Positions 1-5,203 of a DNA stretch of 6,355 bases are shown piece after piece. Origin of the DNA: an uncultured Pseudomonadota bacterium (lineage in GTDB: Bacteria > Pseudomonadota > Gammaproteobacteria > Methylococcales > Methylomonadaceae); assembly GCA_903904275.1 (NCBI GenBank), contig CAIVBX010000228.1, forward strand, positions 1 to 6,355. The letters are read 5' to 3'. Every line of letters starts with the position of its first letter. The first letter of the stretch is position 1. A program made the position numbers and the translations under genes. Below the pieces are notes generated by a model that did no database searches, was not told where the DNA came from, and saw only the letters and a list, made by a program, of their open reading frames with translations.

Positions 1-520
1 CGCCTGTTAAAGTTACTTTTAAAGCCAAAGCCACCGCGCCTAAATTAGAATTATCTATTGATGACAAATAAAAATCGGGGAGCGGTTCATCGTAAAAAAC
101 AAGTAAAACCTCGTTGTTTTTTTCGTGTAAAAGTCCTAGTGTTTCAATAAATGCAGGCACAATACCATCTTCAGCGGGAGCGATAACGGTCATTTCACCA
201 TGATTTGCATAAGCCATCGAAAACAAACCTGAAATAGCGTTGTGAACCGACAAACTAAATGTGGTAGGAGAAATTTCACCGTTATTCGCCAGTTCTTTAA
301 GCATTTCTAACGATTTATTCGATTCACCATGCGAGGTACTAAAAACAATCGGAACTGATTGATTGTTTTCAACAAGATTCACAGCAACATTAAAAACACA
401 TTTCGCCAATGATGTTAAACGACGCTGAATGTTTTTTGGTATATCCGATGGAACAATAACTTTTTCAGTTGATGATTTTAATTCAAAAAAATCCCACTGA
501 TGCACAACGAAATCAAGCAT
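1..520 (-). CDS. apeC: Ketosynthase-like chain-length factor (ApeC-like), partial
   Basis: The open frame starts at the ATG at 520-518 and runs off the left edge after 173 codons. An in-frame TAA immediately precedes the ATG, so the start cannot lie further upstream. The protein looks like the Ketoacyl-synt_2 family (beta-ketoacyl synthase-like N-terminal domain, usually about 230-250 residues): FSTSHGES at about 60-67 and SPTTFSLSVHNA at 84-95 are its hallmark segments. By hand alignment, the stretch that carries the nucleophilic Cys in true ketosynthases (here TVIAPAEDGIVPA, 111-123) has no Cys; the only Cys seen is C41. That fits a non-catalytic chain-length factor. From what I recall of characterised APE systems, ApeC of this kind pairs with the ketosynthase ApeO, encoded divergently just 71 bp away. 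The family call is firm; the ApeC name is inferred from family and context. About 60-70 C-terminal residues are missing. The AGAAGA-like ribosome site is weak. Confidence 0.8.
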   Translation of the reverse strand, partial: MLDFVVHQWDFFELKSSTEKVIVPSDIPKNIQRRLTSLAKCVFNVAVNLVENNQSVPIVFSTSHGESNKSLEMLKELANNGEISPTTFSLSVHNAISGLFSMAYANHGEMTVIAPAEDGIVPAFIETLGLLHEKNNEVLLVFYDEPLPDFYLSSIDNSNLGAVALALKVTLTG

Positions 521-591
521 TTACAATCTTCTACAAAATTTTAGGCTAATCTAAGGTAACATAAATTATCAGAAGTAATAAAAGCACTTTT
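521..591. promoter_or_regulatory. Divergent control region between apeC and apeO
   Basis: These 71 bp separate two divergent start codons and must hold the 5' signals for both transcripts unless promoters lie inside the genes. The region is very AT-rich. On the minus strand TAAAAT (543-538) is a plausible -10 with only a weak -35 (TTTATG, 565-560, 16-bp spacer), which would give a very short leader. On the plus strand TAAATT (562-567) or GCTAAT (545-550) are possible -10 elements, again without a good -35. Poor -35 matches suggest activator dependence, but this is inference. Two dyads, at 541-554 and 578-593, are candidate operators. No convincing Shine-Dalgarno sequence precedes apeO. Confidence 0.5.
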
Positions 592-593
592 AT
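578..593. repeat. 7-2-7 perfect dyad over the apeO start codon
   Basis: ATAAAAG (578-584) and CTTTTAT (587-593) are exact inverted copies separated by CA. The right arm covers the first two bases of the apeO ATG. The dyad occupies the place where a Shine-Dalgarno site would sit, so it could be an operator or a weak start-masking hairpin. Each arm holds one G/C base, so a chance origin is possible. Confidence 0.4.
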
Positions 594-1767
594 GAAATTA
601 TATCTAAATGATGTCGGCGTACTTTGTGCAGCTGGCAACAATAAAAACGAAGTTCTAAGTCGTTTGCTCAAAGGTGATTATTCGGGCTTGATTCAAAGTG
701 ACAAATTTGGCAAAAACTGTTTTGTCGGAGAAGTGGATGGCGAATTGCCCAAAATTCCGAAAAATTACAGCCGTTATGATTGTCGCAATAATCGTCTGCT
801 GTTAGCGGCATTAAACCAAATTGAACCGACCATGCAGCGAATGATAAAAAAGTTCGGAGCGAATCGAATCGGTGTAGTTTTAGGCACTAGCACTTCAGGA
901 ATTTACAATACCGAATTGGCATTAAAGTATTTAAATCAAAATAGCGAATTGCCAAAAAATTTCGATTACAAACAACAACAAATGGGTGCTGGAGCAGATT
1001 TTGTGGCGGATTTTCTAGGCATTAATGGTTCGGCTTATACCATTTCCACCGCCTGTTCTTCTAGCGGCAAAGCCTTTTCCTCGGCTCGTCGTTTAATCAA
1101 ACTCGGCTTATGTGATGCCGTTATTGTTGGCGGAGCAGATAGTTTATGTGGTTTAACAGTAAATGGATTTAATTCATTGGAATCGATTAGCACAGGATTT
1201 TGCAAACCATTTGGCTTACACCGCGATGGAATAAACATTGGCGAAGCGGCAAGCCTTTTTGTTTTAAGCATAGAACCCAGCTCCATTGCACTAAAAGGTA
1301 TTGGTGCAACAAGTGATGCGTATCATTTTTCAGCTCCCGACCCAGAAGCTACTTACGTTATCAAAGCGATGCAAAATGCGTTGGATGATGCTAAAAAAAC
1401 ACCTGATGAAATCGATTATTTGAATCTACACGGCACAGCAACGGTTTTGAATGATGCAATGGAAAGCAAAGCTGTTCATACGTTATTTGGTTCAAAACTG
1501 GCAGTGAGTTCAAGCAAGGGAATGACTGGACACACATTAGGTGCAGCGGCAGCATTGGAATTGGCAATTTGTTGGCTATTATTAAACAATAACGATAATC
1601 AAGGTATGTTGATTCCGAACATTAACAACGATGCTATTGACGACACATTACCCCCGCTGAATTTCGTGAAAAAAGGCGATTTTTTAGGGCGAAAAATTAA
1701 AATATGTCAAAGTAATTCGTTTGCGTTTGGCGGCAATAATCTTTCAATTATTCTAGGGCTAGCATGA
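592..1767 (+). CDS. apeO: Beta-ketoacyl-ACP synthase of aryl polyene pathway (ApeO)
   Basis: This 391-residue thiolase-fold condensing enzyme would catalyse decarboxylative Claisen condensation of malonyl-ACP with the growing aryl-polyenyl chain. All catalytic residues are visible: nucleophile C155 in STACSSS, H280 in LHGTAT, K309 and H314 in SSKGMTGHTLGAAAALE, and the C-terminal SFAFGGNN loop at about 375-382. Length is normal for FabF/FabB-like enzymes. Its place first in a KS-DH-KR-KS run matches apeOPQR of described APE clusters, where ApeO works as a heterodimer with the chain-length factor ApeC; a likely ApeC is encoded divergently just upstream. The ATG at 592 fits the family N-terminus (MKLYLNDVGVL), although no clear ribosome site precedes it. 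The stop overlaps the apeP start by four bases. A FabF of ordinary fatty acid synthesis is less likely given the neighbours. Confidence 0.87.
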   Translation: MKLYLNDVGVLCAAGNNKNEVLSRLLKGDYSGLIQSDKFGKNCFVGEVDGELPKIPKNYSRYDCRNNRLLLAALNQIEPTMQRMIKKFGANRIGVVLGTSTSGIYNTELALKYLNQNSELPKNFDYKQQQMGAGADFVADFLGINGSAYTISTACSSSGKAFSSARRLIKLGLCDAVIVGGADSLCGLTVNGFNSLESISTGFCKPFGLHRDGINIGEAASLFVLSIEPSSIALKGIGATSDAYHFSAPDPEATYVIKAMQNALDDAKKTPDEIDYLNLHGTATVLNDAMESKAVHTLFGSKLAVSSSKGMTGHTLGAAAALELAICWLLLNNNDNQGMLIPNINNDAIDDTLPPLNFVKKGDFLGRKIKICQSNSFAFGGNNLSIILGLA

Positions 1768-2186
1768 ATTCAATTTCTAAGTTAATTCCACACAGCGGCG
1801 ACATGATATTGATTGATCGCATTTTGAATTGCGATGCACACACATTAACCGCTGAACTGATCGTGCGAGGTGATGGTTTTATTTGCGGCGATGCGAAAAC
1901 TGTCCCATCTTGGATTGGCATTGAATACATGGCACAAACTATTGCAGCGTATGCAGGAACAGTTGCAAGACAAGCAAACATTGGTTTTTTACTTGGAACG
2001 CGCCGTTATAATTGCAACGTTTCGACGTTTGATGTTGGAACAAAACTGACAATATCCGCACAAAAAATTATGCAAGATGGAAATTTAGCGGCTTTTGAAT
2101 GCCGAATTTTGGGCGCAAATGTTGAAGTAACTGCCAATCTCAATGTTTATCAGCCAACATCAAACGAACACACGGAGAAACCATGA
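1764..2186 (+). CDS. apeP: ApeP-like hotdog-fold 3-hydroxyacyl-ACP dehydratase
   Basis: This is a 140-residue single hotdog-domain protein of the FabZ-related ApeP group. It would remove water from 3-hydroxyacyl-ACP intermediates to create the polyene double bonds. Visible features are the N-terminal LIPHSGDMILID (7-18), like the PHR-P-LL-DR segment of FabZ, then the central helix WIGIEYMAQTIAAYAG (50-65) carrying the conserved E54 and Q58, and GFLLGTRRY (74-82). The GHFP motif that supplies the catalytic His in FabZ/FabA is absent: the matching stretch (about 38-49) has no His. In studied APE systems ApeP forms a heterocomplex with a second hotdog protein, ApeI, which is not in this window. 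The start overlaps the apeO stop as ATGA, with AGGG at 1754-1757 as a possible ribosome site. The family call is strong; division of catalytic work with ApeI is inferred. Confidence 0.85.
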   Translation: MNSISKLIPHSGDMILIDRILNCDAHTLTAELIVRGDGFICGDAKTVPSWIGIEYMAQTIAAYAGTVARQANIGFLLGTRRYNCNVSTFDVGTKLTISAQKIMQDGNLAAFECRILGANVEVTANLNVYQPTSNEHTEKP

Positions 2187-2908
2187 AAAAAACTATTTTA
2201 GTTACAGGTTCAAGTCGAGGCATCGGCAAAGCGATTGCCTTATATTTAGCGAAGCAAAACTTTGATTTAGTTATTCATTGCCGCAGCCAGCGTACATACG
2301 CCGAAGAAGTCGTCTCCGAAATTGAACAACTTGGTCAAAACGCTCGAATTTTGCAATTTGATATTGCAAACCGAACGGAATGCCGTAAACAAATCGAACA
2401 AGATATTGAAAGTTATGGTGCGTATTATGGAGTAGTTTGTAACGCGGGAGTGATTGCAGATAACGCTTTTCCATCGTTGACAGGTGAAGAATGGGATGGC
2501 GTTATTCACAGCAACCTTGATGGTTTTTATAACGTATTGCATCCAATCGTTATGCCAATGGTTCGTCGTCGCAAAGCAGGTAGAATTGTCACGTTATCTT
2601 CAGTTTCGGGTTTGATAGGAAATCGTGGGCAAGTCAATTACAGCGCGGCAAAGGCTGGCATCATCGGTGCAACTAAAGCCCTCGCATTAGAATTAGCCAA
2701 ACGAAACATTACCGTGAATTGCGTCGCGCCTGGTTTAATTGAAACTGACATGATTAACGAATTGCCATTGGAAGAAATCAAAAAAATGATTCCTACTCGT
2801 CGAATTGGCAGCCCCAAAGAAGTTGCCGCATTAGTCGCTTTTTTAATGTCAGAGGACGCAGCATACATCACACGCCAAGTCATTTCTGTGAATGGTGGTT
2901 TATGTTGA
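2183..2908 (+). CDS. apeQ: 3-ketoacyl-ACP reductase, FabG-like SDR (ApeQ)
   Basis: This 241-residue classical short-chain dehydrogenase reduces 3-ketoacyl-ACP to 3-hydroxyacyl-ACP with a nicotinamide cofactor. The Rossmann motif TGSSRGIG is at 8-15, NAG at 87-89, and the catalytic tetrad is N111, S140, Y153 and K157 (YSAAK). APGLIETDM follows at 182-190. R12, and R34 after the second beta strand with no acidic residue there, point to NADPH rather than NADH. Length and motifs match FabG. GGAG at 2175-2178 is a good ribosome site, and the ATG overlaps the apeP stop (ATGA), so translation is probably coupled. Sequence alone would allow housekeeping FabG, but the place between apeP and apeR makes the APE reductase ApeQ the natural call. 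Confidence 0.87.
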   Translation: MKKTILVTGSSRGIGKAIALYLAKQNFDLVIHCRSQRTYAEEVVSEIEQLGQNARILQFDIANRTECRKQIEQDIESYGAYYGVVCNAGVIADNAFPSLTGEEWDGVIHSNLDGFYNVLHPIVMPMVRRRKAGRIVTLSSVSGLIGNRGQVNYSAAKAGIIGATKALALELAKRNITVNCVAPGLIETDMINELPLEEIKKMIPTRRIGSPKEVAALVAFLMSEDAAYITRQVISVNGGLC

Positions 2909-4122
2909 AACGGGTTGTAGTGACAGGAATGGCTGGGATTTCACCGATTGGCAACAACTGGCAGGACATTTCAAATAACCTCAAAAATCAGTCCACAGGC
3001 ATTCGAAAAATACACGACTGGGATAAATATCATGGTTTAAACACCCGTTTAGGTGCACCTGCAAATTTCACAAAACCCGACTATTATTCGCGCAAACAAG
3101 TTCGCAGTATGGGTCGAGTAGCATTGATGTCTACTTTCGTAACAGAATTGGCATTAAATAATGCGGGATTGTTGCACGATGATTATTTGAAAAGTGGACA
3201 AATGGGGATTGCGTACGGCAGTTCATCAGGCAGTCCAGATGCGATTGCAGATTTTGGCAATATGCTTTTGAACCACACTACCGACGGTTTAAATGCCACG
3301 TCTTACATCCGAATGATGAGCCACACTACGCCCGTGAATATCGGATTATTTTTTGGCATCAACGGCAGGGTTTATACAACTTCAAGCGCATGTACTTCAA
3401 GTAGTCAAGGCATTGGTTATGCTTATGAAGCAATAAAGTTTGGGCAACAAAAAATGATGATTGCAGGTGGTGCAGAAGAATTATCGGCTTCTCAAGCAGC
3501 AGTTTTTGACACACTTTTTGCCACCAGTATTTGCAATGAAACACCTGAAAAAAGTCCGCGTCCATTTGATGTAAATCGTGATGGTTTGGTCATTGGTGAA
3601 GGGGCAGGAACGTTAATTCTCGAAGAGCGGGAACACGCGTTAGAACGAGGAGCAAAAATTTATGCAGAAATCGTAGGATTTGGCACAAATTCGGACGGTT
3701 TGCACGTTACCCGCCCCGATAGTAAAACGATGGAAACGGCAATGCGTCTAGCATTGCAAGATGCAAATTTACACGCTTCTGATATTGGTTATATAAGTGC
3801 TCATGGCACCGCGACAGATCACGGTGATATTGCAGAAAGTCATGCAACTAAAGCCGTTTTCGGCAATAAAACACCAATTAGTTCATTGAAAAGTTTTACA
3901 GGACACACGCTTGGAGCTTGTGGTGCATTAGAGGCTTGGGTTGCAATTGAAATGATGAATGAAAACTGGTTTCATGCGACTGCAAATCTTGAAAGTATCG
4001 ATCCAGCCTGTGCAATGCTGGATTACATTTTCGGCAAGGTTAGGAAAATAAATTGCCAGTATGTAATGAGTAATAATTTTGCTTTTGGTGGGATTAACAC
4101 ATCTTTAATTTTTAAAAAATAA
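2902..4122 (+). CDS. apeR: Second beta-ketoacyl-ACP synthase of the pathway (ApeR)
   Basis: This 406-residue FabF/FabB-like condensing enzyme has a complete active site: C164 in SSACTSSS, H301 in SAHGTAT, K330 and H335 in SLKSFTGHTLGACGALE, and the NNFAFGGINT loop at 391-400. PRPFDVNRDGLVIGEGAG (219-236) is the well-conserved segment found before the first His in the family. It is clearly paralogous to the upstream KS but longer, and closer to standard FabF in its N-terminus (VVVTGMAGISPIGNN). In described APE pathways ApeR is a homodimeric ketosynthase acting beside the ApeO-ApeC pair, perhaps in early elongation; that role is taken from the family, not from this sequence. The start overlaps the apeQ stop by seven bases (ATGTTGA), with GGTGG nearby. 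It is the last clear gene of the plus-strand operon. Confidence 0.86.
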   Translation: MLKRVVVTGMAGISPIGNNWQDISNNLKNQSTGIRKIHDWDKYHGLNTRLGAPANFTKPDYYSRKQVRSMGRVALMSTFVTELALNNAGLLHDDYLKSGQMGIAYGSSSGSPDAIADFGNMLLNHTTDGLNATSYIRMMSHTTPVNIGLFFGINGRVYTTSSACTSSSQGIGYAYEAIKFGQQKMMIAGGAEELSASQAAVFDTLFATSICNETPEKSPRPFDVNRDGLVIGEGAGTLILEEREHALERGAKIYAEIVGFGTNSDGLHVTRPDSKTMETAMRLALQDANLHASDIGYISAHGTATDHGDIAESHATKAVFGNKTPISSLKSFTGHTLGACGALEAWVAIEMMNENWFHATANLESIDPACAMLDYIFGKVRKINCQYVMSNNFAFGGINTSLIFKK

Positions 4123-4130
4123 GGAAAAAA

Positions 4131-4232
4131 ATGAATAACGACTCATCGAAAAAGTATAACAATCATTTTTTCGGATTACCTACAATATTGTATGGATTGG
4201 GCGATTTCCCAATTTTAATCCCACTACAGTAG
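4131..4232 (+). CDS. Possible small ORF, 33 residues, after apeR
   Basis: ATG at 4131 follows the apeR stop by eight bases, and AAGGA (4121-4125) lies at a good distance for ribosome binding. It encodes 33 residues starting MNNDSSKKYNNHFFGLP and ending in a hydrophobic DFPILIPLQ, then TAG. I do not recognise it. It could be a true small protein, the stub of a longer gene broken at or after 4230, or chance: reading past the TAG gives only 15 more codons, and no other frame continues convincingly. Its second half overlaps inverted repeats at 4173-4221, which argues for structure rather than coding there. The strong ribosome site is the main support. Confidence 0.3.
   Translation: MNNDSSKKYNNHFFGLPTILYGLGDFPILIPLQ
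4173..4221. repeat. Nested inverted repeats resembling a three-way junction
   Basis: GGATTA (4173-4178) and TAATCC (4216-4221) are exact inverted copies. Between them lie the 12-bp perfect palindrome TACAATATTGTA (4181-4192) and the hairpin GGATTGGG/CCCAATTT (4194-4201 with 4208-4215, last two pairs G-U). Together they could fold into one outer stem with two side hairpins. Arms are short and AT-rich, so part of this may be chance. Confidence 0.35.
4194..4216 (+). terminator. Weak candidate terminator after apeR
   Basis: The stem ATTGGG (4196-4201) pairs with CCCAAT (4208-4213) around a six-base loop and can be extended by two G-U pairs. It runs into TTTT (4213-4216). It lies about 75 bp after the apeR stop, before the convergent minus-strand genes, where an operon end is expected. 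Only three G-C pairs and a short U run make it a weak intrinsic terminator. Confidence 0.3.
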
Positions 4233-4302
4233 AATTCCCGTAATTTTCCAAGGATTTCACATTTAGCGCGTAAATGGTAATGGTCAATGTGCAGAATTTT
4301 CT

Positions 4303-4533
4303 TTATCCCAAGCGTTTAATGCCAATAAATTTGTGTTCATGTGAAAATTCTATTTCAAAATAGCCATAAATCCCATCATGGGTAAGAAATGGTTTGATAT
4401 GTTGTGCTGGAAATTTAATTACTTGTCCATCATCAGTACGGGTGGCAATGTTTTTAGCAGTGCCTTGATAGACCTGTAAGAACTGTTTTGATGTTAAAGA
4501 CAGTTTGAAACGAATAGTTTGATTGTTTCTCAT
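4303..4533 (-). CDS. DUF2835 family protein
   Basis: This encodes 76 residues from the ATG at 4533-4531. The pattern of a short basic N-terminus, a Y-x-G turn (VYQGTAKNIATRTDDGQ), FPAQHIKPFLTHDGIYGYFEIEF and a closing I-K-R-L-G matches DUF2835, small proteins of about 70 residues found mainly in gammaproteobacteria. Their function is not known. No signal peptide or membrane segment is visible; it should be a small cytosolic beta-rich protein. An ATG ten codons upstream (4563) lies inside ykgJ and would add a tail unlike the family. The chosen start has AAAAAGG (4547-4541) seven bases away and overlaps the ykgJ stop as ATGA, so it is probably translated by coupling with ykgJ. It ends 70 bp or more from anything on the plus strand. 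Confidence 0.85.
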   Translation of the reverse strand: MRNNQTIRFKLSLTSKQFLQVYQGTAKNIATRTDDGQVIKFPAQHIKPFLTHDGIYGYFEIEFSHEHKFIGIKRLG

Positions 4534-5033
4534 GGTGTTACCTTTTTCCAATGTGCAAACCATTCCGTTAAATCTCTGGTATTACCAAAACTAGAGAGCT
4601 GACGGTCAATAGTATTTTGATTACCCCACACGACCTCGTTCAATACACCACTAATTACGCGTTCAAGAATATCATTACAGTAAAGCCCTTTATCATGCTG
4701 ATCATAGTAACCATAAGTTCTGCAAGCGACTGGACGGTGAGCATACACCATGCAAGCTCCCTTTGATTTATCCAGCATCGGACAAATAACAAATTGTGTT
4801 GACTGTTTTGCTAATTCAGCAACCGTTTGTGTAATTTGGCTTAGAATTTCTGTTGGTAATGCAGATAATCCATCACACAGAAAATTCCATTCAGCCCTAG
4901 TCAATCGAGGTATTTCAGCGAGCCTATGGCAGCAGCTATCACAACCCATTTTGCATTGCCAATCTACATAATTTTCACGAATAGCCTGTACTCGTACATC
5001 AATATCATTATGGAGCTGAATCAGTTTATTCAT
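4530..5033 (-). CDS. YkgJ-type CxxxCxxCC cysteine-cluster protein
   Basis: This is a 167-residue member of the YkgJ/CxxCxxCC family (putative zinc- or iron-chelate-binding domain). The cysteine cluster C27-x3-C31-x2-C34-C35 is followed by the second half of the usual signature: C84 (ICPML), C94, and AHRPVACRTYGYYD with C104, then C119. The eight cysteines suggest metal or iron-sulfur binding. The family has no well-established biochemical role, so none is assigned. The start at 5033 is supported by AAGG (5042-5039) five bases upstream. It overlaps the DUF2835 gene by four bases, forming a two-gene unit. A candidate extended -10 promoter lies 72-100 bp upstream, so the pair may be expressed apart from tex. 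No signal peptide or membrane segment is seen. Confidence 0.87.
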   Translation of the reverse strand: MNKLIQLHNDIDVRVQAIRENYVDWQCKMGCDSCCHRLAEIPRLTRAEWNFLCDGLSALPTEILSQITQTVAELAKQSTQFVICPMLDKSKGACMVYAHRPVACRTYGYYDQHDKGLYCNDILERVISGVLNEVVWGNQNTIDRQLSSFGNTRDLTEWFAHWKKVTP

Positions 5034-5104
5034 GAATGCCTTGTCGCTGTTTGTGCATTTTAAGGGATGAACTTTAAAAGTAGAGAAAGCTTTTATGAGG
5101 CTTG

Positions 5105-5133
5105 ATTATGGCAGAATTTAGGTGAGTAACTAA
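5105..5133 (-). promoter_or_regulatory. Candidate sigma70 promoter for ykgJ-DUF2835
   Basis: Read on the minus strand, CATAAT (5110-5105) matches five of six -10 bases and is preceded by TGC (5113-5111), an extended -10. A poor -35, TTAGTT (5133-5128), stands 17 bases upstream. Transcription would start near 5098, leaving a leader of about 65 bases before the ykgJ ATG. The rest of the 170-bp gap between tex and ykgJ shows no gene. Confidence 0.4.
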
Positions 5134-5203
5134 GAAAGAAGGAAGTGATGCGATTAAATTTTCCACAACGCTCCACAGCACTCGTGAGCTTCGCTATTAC
5201 CTA

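Noticed and set aside
1035..1286. Minus-strand open frame inside apeO (and similar ones inside apeP, apeQ and apeR).
   Set aside because: These are antisense to strongly conserved catalytic segments, have no ribosome sites or recognisable domains, and are explained by codon bias of the real genes.
592..4122. Possibility that the KS-DH-KR-KS block is ordinary fatty acid synthesis (fab) genes.
   Set aside because: Two ketosynthases around an ApeP-type dehydratase lacking GHFP, beside a Ketoacyl-synt_2 protein, fit aryl polyene clusters; no acpP, fabD or fabH neighbours are present.
4260..4276. CATTTA-GCGCG-TAAATG hairpin considered as a bidirectional terminator between apeR and the DUF2835 gene.
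   Set aside because: The stem is almost all A-T, the loop holds the G-C bases, and no T run follows on either strand. It is kept only as part of the dyad cluster.
4534..4563. Upstream ATG at 4563 as the start of the DUF2835 gene.
   Set aside because: It lies within ykgJ, adds ten residues unlike the family, and the downstream ATG has a well-placed ribosome site and the ATGA overlap.
5170..5189. Hairpin GCTC-C-AC / GTGAGC just after the tex stop, considered as the tex terminator.
   Set aside because: The stem has a bulge, and on the minus strand it is followed by GTTGTGGAAAATTT rather than a run of T, so it does not look like an intrinsic terminator.
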